A stretch of 64,000 bases of DNA. Origin: Psylliodes chrysocephalus (taxonomy: Eukaryota > Arthropoda > Insecta > Coleoptera > Chrysomelidae). Location: NCBI GenBank assembly GCA_927349885.1, contig OV651814.1:62179153-62243152 (forward strand), in the 5' to 3' direction. Under the pieces are notes generated by a model. That model saw nothing but the letters and a program-made list of their open reading frames with translations. It was not told where the DNA came from and ran no database searches. Shown piece by piece: positions 34,050-45,069 of the stretch (position 1 is its first letter; the number at the start of each line of letters is the position of its first letter). Position numbers and translations under genes: made by a program.

Positions 34050-35350
34050 ATTTACTTTAACAATAAGGATTTAGATATAAAAACGCAACAAGTTATTTTA
34101 AATATATTCGAATGTTAAAAAAAGGAAAATATTCAGCAATCTGATAATGCGATTATAATAAGAATTGCCAAATTAACTAAAGTAAATAAATATTTCATTT
34201 ATCGGGTAGTCACGAAAGGAGTTGCTGTGGATCATTCACAAAACCGAAAAATATGTATAGAAAAACTGAAATGAGTTGACAAAGCTACCCAAGATTTTAT
34301 ACGAAGAACAATTTATAGTCTATATAAGGAGAACAGGGTTCCGACATTGGAATTAATACAGCAAAAGGTAGCTGATTTCCAGAATACACTTATATCAGTT
34401 TGGAGACATGGCGTTAAGTTTTGTCAGCATGTGGTTTTAAACACAAAAAACTAAATAAACGAATGGCAATCACCGAATCGTCAAGGATAGTTCAATGGCG
34501 ACAAGATTATTTGCGTCAGAAAAAAGACTACAGAAGTTCTAATAGACACATACATAATTTATCTAGATGAAACATGGTTTGACAGTCACGATGTAGTAAA
34601 TTTTGGTTGGGTTGACAGTAGTAAAAATTGCTGTTTAAATGGCCATGTTCTAAAGGGAAACGCATTATAAGAGTACACACTGGAAGCAAAGACGGTTTCG
34701 TGCCTAATGCTTTATTATTATCTGCTAAAAAAATTAAAAACTGTGCAGCTGATTATTATGAAGATATAACAGCAGAATTATTTGAAAAGTGGTTTAATGA
34801 ACAGCTTTTACCTAACATTCCACCACAGTTAGTAATCGTTATGGACAACGAATCCTACCACTCGCGGCAACTCCTTAAAATACCAAATAGTAGCAGTAAC
34901 AAAGATCAAATTTTAGTGTTTATGTCTGAAAAAAATATTTTTATTCTTGCCAGTGATCGTAAAAAAGGCCGAACAAACAAAGAAATGCTTACTGTTATTA
35001 AAGGTATAAAGTTAGATAATATTTATTATATTGACAAGCTGTGCAAAGAACAGGGTCATACTCTTCTCAGACTACCTCCTTACTATTGCATATTTAACCC
35101 TATAGAGGTAATATTTGCAAACGTAAAATCAGAATTACGAAAATGTAATCAGTCTCCAGAACTGAGTAAAGAGGTTGTAGAACTCGTAAAGAAAGTTCTA
35201 GCAGCAGACCGCCAAGAGCTTTAGAAAAACTGTGTTGAACATGTTATCAAAGAAGAAAATGAGTATGTGGTATTACCCTCTTTACAACCCATCATAATTC
35301 AACCAAATGATGACTCTAGTTCAGAGGATTCAGACTGCCATGATTATTTA
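34050..35350 (+). pseudogene. Second IS630/Tc1/mariner-type transposase, degraded
   Basis: Shifted frames from about 34,070 give DIKTQQVILNIFE and KLTKVNKYFIYRVV (DNA-binding part). A first catalytic block IIYLDETWFDSH lies near 34,560. From 34,628 to 35,224 the core is open: GKRIIRVHTGSKDGFVPNAL, VIVMDNESYHSR and LLRLPPYYCIFNPIEVIFA. The motifs align with the transposase at 23,737 (GDRLIIVHAGGEMGFIPNAR, IIVDNAPYHN, LRLPPYHSDLNPIELVWAS). Spacing between second Asp and Glu is 86 residues here. Several stops in the first half make it dead. It is a distant member of the same group, not a copy of the first element. Confidence 0.85.
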
Positions 35351-36770
35351 TAAAGATACATTAGAATTGAAATGTTTTTTTTTTCTTTAGTTTTATTTGC
35401 AAATAATTTATTTTCCTTTATGGTTTTTGCATTGAAATTTCGTTTCATGGAAAAAACGAATGGGGTACAAAAAGGGCTCAGTTCACGTCTGGTACCCTGT
35501 TTAAACTAAACGCTTTTACTCGTTTTTTTTACGTTTTATAATGTAATATTCATTTGTAGCAAGTTAACGAGCTATATTGATTTTTTTTAAAGTTCCAAGT
35601 AAATCTACAATTAAGTGCATCTGTCTAAATAAGGGCGTATAATAACGTCCAATTTATAATGATTCGATTTCCTTTTAACGAATACTTTCTTGCATATGAT
35701 AAATTTTAAAAGTATTTATAAAATAAATTTATAAAATGAGGTAGTTATCTACGCCTATGACAGATCAAACAAAATTTGTCGGTAAATGTTCGGAACGAGT
35801 TTTTGTGTTCTGCAATTGATAATGGAAGAACTATACCAATTATCTACCTTTATTTGTCAAGGTACTAGAAGGACATTTTTTTATTTTTAACTTGTAAACA
35901 GTCGGCTGTAGTAGTGGTATCCCCCACTCAGGTTTACCAAAAAGCATAAATTCAATCACATCTGGGAATTACGGTCCCTTTATTGCCGGCCGCCGTAAGC
36001 TCTTCTCTCTTTTGTTTGCCGCCAGCCGAAAACTAGTGCCGTGATTTCGAAAGATCATTGAATAACCCCTTTTATCTTCTAAGATAGGAAATCGTATATT
36101 ATTTTTTTTATTGACTTTTATATAATTAGTTGGGACACCCGTGCGACAAGTGAAAAATTTTGATTCCTATCCAGGATATTTCATTTCATCCCTCAGTGAG
36201 AAACCGTTGACATTTTTTTATTTGAGGCTGGACATAGGTCAGACTCTGAGTGCTCTCATTGTCAACGACTATATCCAATCTCTTTTAGAAACCGCCCTGT
36301 TAACATTGAAGTGAAAGGTTCAACCCGTTTCTAATTTTTTTTTAATTATTTTATTTTCTTTTTTGGAGGTTCGGTCCGTTTCCGGGTTATAGTGATATCT
36401 CTCCTGACGACGTTATATAATTTCCTAAAAAGACGTCTAAATTAATTTTCGCGCCTCACTTCATGTAAATTTCTTTTCTGTTATGTTTTTATTTATTCAG
36501 CTGTATTTGAATCATTTCTTTCCCCGTCCACAACTAATTATTGAACGAAGCTGACGATTTTTGTAAAATCAATTCATCGACTTTTGAGCAAATCTCAAAA
36601 TAATTTTTACGTTAACCATCGCATTCTTTTTCCAAACACCGCGCTCGTTCAACTTAATTGCCAGAGCGTCGATCGGTCTGGTCTAAGATACAGGGACGTT
36701 CCGAAAACTTTTATTTCATTTATTTGCTTACATTTGATTACCGTCATATTTAAATAAATTATTTTTTTTT
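35351..36770. other. No gene recognised
   Basis: Holds the second half of the inverted coding-like scrap (35,803-35,847). Otherwise it is anonymous sequence with somewhat higher GC at 35,980-36,070 and 36,180-36,300. No open frame of note. Confidence 0.4.
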
Positions 36771-37115
36771 AATAAATTTTCCGTATACAGGGAGTTTCAT
36801 AATTCCCGGACCGCTTGGCCTCCTGTGCTAGCGAACCGTAATTATTTCTCAATATTTAAATAGTTTTCAACTGTAATAATTTATTTTTCATAAATTTTCC
36901 GGATACAGGGATCCATCAATGTTTAAATAGTTTTTAATTGTAATATTTCATTTTTCATAAATTTTCCGGATACAGGGATCCATCAATATTTAAATAGTTT
37001 TCAATTGTAATAATTTATTTTTAATAAATTTTCCGACTACAGGGATCCATTAATATTTGATTATTTTTCAAGTGTAATTATTTATTTATAATAAATTTTC
37101 CGAATACAGGGAGCC
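36771..37115. repeat. Tandem array, about 70-bp unit, five imperfect copies
   Basis: AATAAATTTTCCG followed by TATACAGGGA or a close variant recurs at about 36,771, 36,892, 36,958, 37,023 and 37,092. The first unit carries an extra insert (about 50 bases). Units end in CAATTGTAATAATTTATTTT. Confidence 0.9.
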
Positions 37116-40050
37116 GTTCATATTTATTTACCGTTGTATTTTTTTTGTAAATATATATTTTATTACCTATTGCTTTGTATCTCTTATTGCTGGTTCTTAA
37201 CCGTTCTCTTTCAGGGTACCGTAGGGTACAAGGTGTAAAGGAGATAAATGTTTTAGTTTTATTTATTCTAGTATAGTGACTACCTAGCAGTGACCGCCTG
37301 GAAATATTTTTACCTCCACTGAGTTTACCTTAAGTGCACTCTGGTGTACTACAGGGTCGCAGAGCAAACTGTGATACCAAAACTGACGCCAGAGCAACCC
37401 CTATTCGGGAATCACCTTCATAGCGCCATACAGACTCGTTAAATCATAGTAGGTGAATCAGAAGCCTGTCACATTATAGAGAAAAACAGCACGGAACTAC
37501 ACCTACCTATTTGAATGTGAACATATTTTAATAATATGTGTAAATATTCTAAATGAAAAATTTTGAACTTGAAATATATGAAGATTTAACTCAATCATTT
37601 AGAATAAATATTGCTTCTTATCGAGTTAGTTATTTTAATATTTAAAAATTAATTTAAATAATTATTTTAATATTGCCAGATATTTATTTATGATATTTGG
37701 TAATAAGTTCAAGCAGTAGTTTGAGACAGATCAAAATATATAGTAATAAATAGTTTCTTTGCTGGCGGAAGTGTACGGAAGGGGTACAGGAAGATTTTTA
37801 TTTTCCTACATTCTACGTCACAGGAGGCTGCACAATTATTTTGATTTTATTATTATTTATTGTTCATATTATTATTATTATTATTATTATTATTATGTTA
37901 TTATATTATAAGTTATTTTCAAATCTGTTTTGAAAATTTTTTATTTTGTATTACATTTTGGTTCGGTAGATTTTCTTTTAATATGTTTAAATCTTTTCAA
38001 AATACAGGTTGCGTTTAAACATTTTTATTTATGAATTTTAAGATTTTTTATATCGATCTTTGAATAATCTTAATTAATTTTAAAAGATTTTATATTGATA
38101 GTTCTAGATTTCATCTCAATATACAATCTTACCAAAACTGCGCTACCCGTCTATGTCTCATATTACATTATAACGGTATTTTATAAACACTACTGTAGTA
38201 CAATTGATACTGGTATATGTAATTATTATATTGTTATGTTAATTAACAATAGACATATAAATGTATTGTACCGCGTTGAAGTAAATTTATTCATTGGAAA
38301 ATCGACAATAATAATCAATTTTCTGGTAAACATGGGTTTCCACCATAGAAATGTTTCAACCAGGTCTAGTTTGGATATTTTGCCAAATGTTAAATGCCGC
38401 AAACATGTTTGGTATTTAATTTAATAATATGTGAATTTAATTTCTTGCCATAAACAAACAACTAGTAAATTATAGTTCATACAATTATTGTACATGACAT
38501 TTAAAATATCTACCTGGTATAGAGGATTAGTGGACTGAAATAACACGAGTCTCGAGTCTACTTTCACCAAACGTTACGTGTATGTACTTATTGGTTAATA
38601 TTTTAAAACAGGTATGCAACCACTTCCGATTCGGACATCGTCGTAGCAACATTGAAATGGCGGTCTCCGAATCGAGAGTCCATTACCATTAACAATCACA
38701 AAATATCTAGTGTAAAAGTGACTATCCGACTTTAAGAATTAAATACCAAGTTAAGTTAAAAGTGACAAAGTGACTTTTGAAAAAAGTTTATTTATAATAT
38801 CAGAGACAACAAAGACGTGTAACTTAATAGGAAAATATGTTCGGTGGTCCATTTAAATTACATATATGACCCTCTTTTTCTTTTACATTGATCTTTACAT
38901 ATGTCTATCTCTCTCCAATAAAACTAACACCATTTTCAGAGGGCGCTGGTGTTGCTGGTTTTTTGACGTAGAAATATCGATTAAAAGTATTAAAACTGAC
39001 AACTGACAATGTTATGAATGTTGTTATGAACATGTGCATTTTATTAAAATTAATTTAATTTGGGCCCCGTATAATTCTTTTAGTCTGATTTTGTTGTTTA
39101 ATTAATTTTATTTGAGGGGGAATGTTTATTTTTGCATATTATTTTTTGCATGAAGCAATTTCTGGAACCAAACTCGCGTTTTTGTACACATTTCTTTCTA
39201 GAGGTAAGTAATTTCCAATTTATTAAGAAAACCACTGTATAATGTGTGTTTAATAATATATTACACAATGACTATAATTATTTTAAGTGAATTGGAACAG
39301 AGATCCATTGTTACAGCTACTTGTGGTCATTAAGTAGGTAGATGAATGTCTGGCAGCACAAAGTTCCTATCTACTAGAAAAGTAAAATGTATGCTGAGTA
39401 AAAAATCTGCACATGTAGTATTGGCAAAGGACTTTTGAAATGATTAGAGATTAGCTATGTCTTACATACACCTACCTCTAACAGCCACTCTAAAGGAAGA
39501 AAAAAAAATTGAATCACAAAAGGGCAGAATTTTAAATCGGGATGCATTGGAAAATAAATTTGGGGACATCAGGTCGGTTTTGGATTTTATAGAGAGATCA
39601 ATCTCAAGAAAAGTTCATTTATCCTGCAGAACAACCAGTAGTTTAAGTAGGATTTGCTATAACTTTATTAGAAATTTTCTTTGATAATAAATTGTAATAT
39701 AGGTACCAATTATTGTTTCAAATGAAATTGAAAAAGAGTTAAATATGAAATAAGATTTTTCATGTATATTCATTCGAACATTGTAAGATAATCTATAATT
39801 AAGGGAATATGGAAAATAGGTATACCCTGGTGGTGTAAGAGAAAGGTAAGGGGCAATTACAAAAATGTATTTATCTTTAAATAGTGTTTATTATTAATAA
39901 TATTATTTGCTATGTTTGAAAAGTACCTCCTGCTTCTGAACAGATCGAATAGATTAGACTACTAGTACTCGGGCCTTATACATTTGTGTTGAGTGTATGT
40001 GTGTTTCGTTTCCATGGTTTCTATTAAAATAAACAGTCATAACATATCCA
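37116..40050. other. No gene recognised
   Basis: Contains an (ATT)n tract and several short open frames (38,095-38,424; 39,457-39,684) without recognisable features. The block at 37,300-37,450 is GC-richer. A host noncoding region or old repeats are both possible. Confidence 0.4.
37869..37895. repeat. (ATT)n microsatellite
   Basis: Nine uninterrupted ATT triplets with flanking imperfect ones. Confidence 0.9.
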
Positions 40051-40120
40051 TACCTTTTTTCCAGACTAACATAAGTGACATTTGTTCAAATGGCACTTAT
40101 GATAGTCTGGCAAAAAGGTA
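40051..40120. repeat. 70-nt near-perfect palindrome
   Basis: Arms 40051-40084 and 40087-40120 pair with two or three mismatches over 34 bases and a two-base loop. It starts TACCTTTTTTCCAGACTAAC. It may be a minimal foldback element or a hairpin RNA source. Confidence 0.9.
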
Positions 40121-40984
40121 TCGATACTATACTTTATAAAATATTTGTTACATTAGTTTTTAAATATATTATGAATATATAACAACTGTTACTTTCTTTG
40201 TAATTTGTCACAAAATGATACGAGGTACTTTCTTAACGAAGCAATTGTAGTTTGTTTTTCTGTACCTTACAAAAATATAATGTATAGAAAAAGAGTTTGG
40301 TGTATTATTTTTCCAAGTTTAAATATTAATTAATCAATAGAATTTTCAAGTTTTTTTTTAGCGAAATTTACAAGAATAATAAAAACTATGTTCACTGTTT
40401 ATATTAAACTGATTAAAACTTCCTTTATTAAAATGATTATTTATGTGATATTTAATATACAGTGAAACAATAGTTTTTGTTTCTCCTGTAAATTTGTATA
40501 AAAAAACTATTTATTTATGAATCCATGTTTGAATTTCCCGCCCTAAAGCATTTTTAATTTTCTCGCTATTTACTAGTGGCGCCATCATAGACTGGTTGTG
40601 GTTACAATCGCCCAAATAACTTTTACCGAACAAAAAAAATACATTGAGTTAAACGTCTCGCTGGATTGTCTCTGATAATATACACCATTTACCATATCTA
40701 CCTTTTTTACATAAAAAAAATTAAATACACCAAAACAATTACCCTAGGCCGAATAGCCCTGGCAGCTGAGGCATATAAAAATTGAAGAAAAGAAAAAAAG
40801 AAGGTATGCAACCTTTGCTTAGTTGAGGACGTAATTTCGGGACTTAATTAGGTCGCGGGCAGTAGGAAAGAAATAAGTAATAAATAAAAAGGCGACAAAA
40901 ATTCACACGTTTTTTTTATTTAATAATTATAAAAGCATAATGATTATACTCAAACATTTAAAAAGCAAGTTAATAAAAAAGATA
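40121..40984. other. No gene recognised
   Basis: AT-rich flank of the gypsy relic that begins near 40,985; no LTR could be identified. Confidence 0.4.
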
Positions 40985-42500
40985 GAATAATCAAATGAAA
41001 ATTAATGTTAAGGAACTACAGAGATTTCTCGGAATGATAGTATACAGTGGCGGCTCGTGGGGGTGTTCACAGTGACCAAAATATAGGTATCAGTACAGAT
41101 GTATGAAAAACTTTGAGTGTTTTGTAAAGTTTATAATATACCTTTCTAAAACACTTACAGTTTTTTACCTATATCTGTACCGGGATCTATATTCTGCTAC
41201 TGTTGACCCCCAAAATTTTGGTCACGAGCCGCCCCTGATAGTATATCTTGCAAAATTTATTGTTAACTTGTCTCATGAAACACATGTACTTCGTTAGCTT
41301 TTAAGCTCAAAAATTAAGTGGATTTGGACTGAAACAGAAAACAAAATTTCCATAACCTCAAAAATTTGGTTTGTACAGCTCCTGTTTTATCATATTTTGA
41401 TAACTCCAAACCAACCATATTGTCAACTGATGCTTTACACTATGGGTTAGGGTCCGTAGTCCTACAAGATGGCTACACAAAAGAATTTGCAACAGTATCA
41501 GTTACACCTGCTCAGAAAAAATATATTCATGTAGAAAATGAACTTCTTCGGCTGCGAATGTTTCCAATACTATTTATTTGGAAGAGTTTTCACGATTGAA
41601 ACTGACCATCGTCCACTTTTGGGTCTATTGAAAAAACCACTCGACGACTTATCACCTCGAATGCAGAGACTAGCGATAAGTCTTTTTAGATACAATTTTA
41701 ATTTAGTTTATGTTCCAGGAAAAACATGTATGTGGCATATGTCCTTAGTAAGTAGAAACCCAGTAAAAACAAATTTTAATACAGAATATCTTGATGTAAA
41801 CCTCAAAGTAAACTCAATAATAGCAACGTCACTTCAAAAGGAAGAACGGCTAATTAAGGCCACTAGTGAAGATGATGTCCTAAGCAAAATACTGTATTTA
41901 ACAGCAAATGGTTGGCCAAGTCACCGATCAAATGTACCGCAAGAAATCAAAAAGTAATGGACCATCAGAAATAATATTTATACTCACAAAAATGTACTGT
42001 TTTATGGAAAACTACTAATAATACCAATTAGCCTTCGTCTAGAATTTTTAAAGTTCACAAAATTCATCAGGGTATAGTTTCATATAAAAAGCTTGCACTT
42101 GAAGCCATCTATTGGTCAAGCAATACTATAGACATTGAAAAACTAATATCGAGTTGTCAAATTTGTCCGCAATATTCAAAGGATAATCCAAGAGAGCCAT
42201 TAACGCCCCATGCAGTACTAGATAATTCTTGGGAAAAAGTTGGCATTGATTTTACAACCTTAGATAAACAAGATTTTTTAGTAATTGTATATTATTATAA
42301 CAAATTTTTGGTGGTAATCAAATTGAACTCTAAAATCGCCCAAAGTGTAATATCAACATTAAAAAATATTTTTTTATCCAGGGGCTCTTACCCGAAATTT
42401 TTTCAGATAATGGTTCCCCGTTCAATTCCTGCGAATTTGTTTCATTCACATCAAATTACGACATAAAACATACTACTCGAATTTGTCGTTGGAATTATCA
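40985..42500 (+). pseudogene. Gypsy pol relic: RT end, RNase H, integrase
   Basis: The strand reads VKELQRFLGMIVYLAKFI, interrupted by a hAT-type MITE inside FLGMIVYL. It continues KIKWIWTE and, from 41,366, LVCTAPVLSYFDNSKP, TILSTDALHYGLGSVVLQDG and TPAQKKYIHVENELL (RNase H). After a frame change come FTIETDHRPLLGLLKK, FNLVYVPGKT and SRNPVKTN. Downstream, shifted frames show the integrase zinc-binding part (KVHQGIVSYKKLALEAIYW, SCQICPQYS) and core beginning (WEKVGIDFTTLD), fading by 42,500. The catalytic integrase Asp-Glu region is decayed. The type is the common insect gypsy also seen at 22-27 kb, but in different sequence. Confidence 0.9.
41037..41245. mobile_element. hAT-type MITE with 8-bp target duplication
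   Basis: Element 41045-41237 (193 bp). It starts CAGTGGCGGCTCGTGG and ends CACGAGCCGCCCCTG. The octamer ATAGTATA flanks it at 41037-41044 and 41238-41245. CAG...CTG ends and an 8-bp duplication are the marks of hAT elements. The CAGxGGCGGCTCGTGG end is widespread in animal MITEs. Confidence 0.92.
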
Positions 42501-42945
42501 GATGGTAAAAACACATTTTTTTACTTTTATAAATTCTAGCCGTTTGAAAAACCGCGCGAATCTGCGGCTACATTTAAGAAAGGCGTAAACTAGAAATCCT
42601 TAAATCTTTATTAAAGTAAAACTCATAGCCAGGAACCCTTTGGTAGATATAACAAATTCTCTTGTTTCTTAAATTTAGCAAAAAAGAAAATAAAATAAAT
42701 GCTAATTTTCAAAGTCCAATAACTTTCTCAAAACAATAAGAGACTTAACAAAAATATTTCAGACCCCTACATCACTGCCCATCACTATGTACTTCTAATT
42801 ATAGTCCAAAATATAAAAGATAATCGCAAATATTTGTTTACAGAAATAATTTTAAGAAAAAACACTTCCAGCAACAAGCAAGTTCGTACTAATAATCTTA
42901 CAGCAGCACACTTGCTTTGAGAAATTAAGGAAAAATATAGTAGTT
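42501..42945. other. No gene recognised
   Basis: AT-rich sequence between the gypsy relic and the recombinase element. Nothing codes here as far as can be seen. Confidence 0.4.
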
Positions 42946-43064
42946 TACCTAACAAGTGCGGAAAGTGATACTTTTCCGCACGCGATTGAAGATGGCCGAA
43001 CTACGCGTTAACGGAGTTTGGTCAGCAATCGCGTGCGGAAAAGTCACTGTACACATGTTAGGTA
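42946..43064. mobile_element. 119-bp foldback carrying TGCGGAAAA words
   Basis: The outer arms TACCTAACA and TGTTAGGTA and the inner arms CTTTTCCGCACGCGATTG (42971-42988) and its exact complement (43026-43043) form a hairpin. GTGCGGAAA...TTTTCCGCAC at 42956-42981 is itself a palindrome. It abuts the left end of the tyrosine-recombinase element and shares its repeated word, so it may be a non-autonomous partner or an outer end. Confidence 0.75.
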
Positions 43065-43068
43065 CACT

Positions 43069-44638
43069 ATTTTTTCTACTAGGGTGCGGAAAAAAAACCC
43101 AAAAGTTAACATAAAGAAACATTTATTATTAAATGCATATCAACAAATTAATTATGCTTAGTATTAATATTGAACATGCAATTTGTAGCATTCTGCAAAT
43201 TAATTGCAGAGGCTAAAATATTTTCCAATGAAGTCAGACTTTGGTTTTCCACTGCTTTGTCAGCACTAATTGTTGCAATCGTGGCGATGGGAACTTGGCT
43301 GGAAGGGGTCAATTGAAGTTTAATATTTTATTCGAAAGATCCTTTTGGAAACTTGGTGAGCTCTCTACATAACCTTCTGCGACGCTAGAAGATTTCCAAT
43401 CTCCGAGGCGTTTAATATTTGTTATTCCTTATCCGGAATCTGCAAGCATTGTGGCGGCCGAATGTCGGAAACTGTGGCCCGTATATAATTCAGGATTTGG
43501 AAGCTTCAGATAACTTGCAATCTCTGATGGCATTTTTCCGAAGGTGTTTGTTTCGATAGAATGTGCAGTGCAAGTTCCCTTCTTATATTTCACGAAAACT
43601 CGCTTATGTGGGGTTTCAGGCTTTCTTAAACTCATATACTTTTTGAACAAATTGAGCAATTTTCCATTTTCAGCTTCCTCAGAAATCGCAAAGCTTCTGA
43701 AAGTGTTTTTTGTGTCTGGGATAGTTATCAATAAAATATTTCCTTTATCATCAATATGATCTAAAGACATCTTTGTTAATTTTTCTCGCCTACATACGCC
43801 CGCCAAACCACAAATCGTAGCGACTTTTATATGAAGATAAATTTTGTCAGCCGCTTCATTTAAAAACTTAAAAATATCTTCTTTTGAGAAAATGTTTGCC
43901 TTTTTTGGTCTAAATCCATTGTTTTGTTTTTTATATATACCGTGACCTTGAAAAACTTGCCTTAATCGACTTATTTTTTAAGTTTAATTACACTTTTTAA
44001 CATTGAAAACCTGGACCAAAGAGTGTTTGGCTTGCATGCTTTGGAAATTTCAGCGAAATAAGCCAAAAATACGTCTTTTTTTAAAAGTTTTAATTACCTT
44101 ATTCTGGCACCAGTTTTAAAACAAAATATATTACTTTTCATACCTATAACGGCATTTTGATGGTAGTAGATTCAAAGTTTGCAGTTCTAGCCGCTTCCAA
44201 AACTGACTCTGGCAAATCTTCGTCTGAAGAATTCACGAAAAATTATCTTCTATAAAAAGATGAGACGGTAAAATTCGTTTTGAAAAGGTAGTGTTTTGAC
44301 TAACAGGTTTATTTTTTCTTTGTTGCTACGGTAATTCAAAGTGAAAAATAAAAAATGTCAGATGTTTATTATTATTTGGCATTCATTTGATGAGGCTTAT
44401 ACCAGTGCCATTAAAAAATTATTGAAACATTTCTTTTTATTAAAAATTATAGCAGAATTTTAATAAATTTCTTAATTTTTCAGTCATTTTGTAATCTACA
44501 ACCATACAAATATATATATTTTAAATATTCAAATGTCAGTATACTCACCAAAAACTAAACAAAGTTACTAGTGCGGAAAAAAGTTTTTTCCGCACCAGTG
44601 CGGCAAATTGGACTTTTCCGCACGCTGGTAGAAAAAAT
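43069..44638 (-). mobile_element. Compact tyrosine-recombinase element with inverted termini and iterons
   Basis: The left end ATTTTTTCTACTAGGGTGCG (43069 on) and the right end read inward, ATTTTTTCTACCAGCGTGCG (from 44638), match at 23 of 25 bases. The only gene inside is a minus-strand tyrosine recombinase (about 44,240-43,310). TGCGGAAAA words in both orientations cluster at both ends: 43,084 inside and 42,957-43,040 outside on the left; 44,571, 44,587, 44,599 and 44,616 on the right. GTGCGGAAAAAAGTTTTTTC at 44571 starts a palindrome of 25 bases. Cryptons, the known tyrosine-recombinase DNA transposons, usually lack TIRs, so this structure is uncommon. No target duplication is evident. Confidence 0.65.
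43310..44240 (-). pseudogene. Tyrosine recombinase (phage-integrase fold), Crypton-like
   Basis: A first exon near 44,240-44,155 (SSDEDLPESVLEAARTANF) is followed by a probable intron. The frame is then open without Met from about 44,110: FLAYFAEISKACKPNTLWSR, then FRPKKANIFSKEDIFKFLNE (SAM-like N-terminal core-binding part). The catalytic domain shows GLAGVCRREKLTKM (first Arg region, about 43,800), GKMPSEIASYLKL, and GHSFRHSAATMLADSG (H-x-x-R box, about 43,475). A stop follows, and one frame over the text goes on GITNIKRLGDWKSSSVAEGYVE (conserved H/W region and catalytic Tyr). So all active-site positions exist, but a frameshift at about 43,430 separates the Tyr. Such proteins are widespread in insect genomes as uncharacterised or Crypton-like recombinases. 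Confidence 0.85.
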
Positions 44639-44731
44639 TATTTTTGCGTTATTATTTGTCTTTGTTGCGTATTTTTTTTTACCTGCGTCGTTTTTTAAAA
44701 AATCGCTTAGATAGCTCTAATACTCATATGT

Positions 44732-44860
44732 GAGACGACCAGACGAAACAATTTTTTTGCATTTTCGGACTTCAAAAAAAGTTGTAAAAAAATGGGATAA
44801 GAAAATGTTTTTGTCTGCACAAATACAATACTGAGACCCTATAGGAAGGGCCTCAGTAAT
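44732..44860 (+). repeat. Dispersed repeat, copy 1, with hairpin CTGAG-CCC...GGGCCTCAG
   Basis: Shares with 49,859-49,987 the order: AGACGAC/AGACGAA, TTTTTGCATT, AAAAAATGG, GTCTGCAC, then CTGAGACCCTATAGGAAGGG and CCTCAG. The hairpin stem in this copy has one mismatch. Confidence 0.85.
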
Positions 44861-45069
44861 AAAAAATATATATGCAATACATCACTTAAATATTTTTTGT
44901 TTATAATTAAAATACATTTGATAGTAATTAAAAAACATATCTTTCATTAAAAACATGATTTATTATTATTAAATTTAAAGAAATATTGATTTGGAATTAA
45001 ACATTGCATAGATAATTTCTTCAATACTAAATTGTTCTCTAAATATACATTTATAATACAATGCACCTT
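44861..45069. other. No gene recognised
   Basis: AT-rich spacer before the target duplication of the FLYWCH/MULE transposon. Confidence 0.4.

Noticed and set aside
36771..37115. CRISPR-like array
   Set aside because: Units are adjacent and diverged, with no unique spacers of regular length; an animal tandem repeat.
38095..38424. 109-codon plus-strand frame
   Set aside because: Composition follows AT-rich DNA (Ile, Tyr, Asn, Val); no motif, no splice context, no neighbouring gene evidence.
39457..39684. 75-codon frame starting MSYIHLPLTATLKEE
   Set aside because: Looks more protein-like than most but no family was recognised and there is no supporting context; kept out of the gene list.
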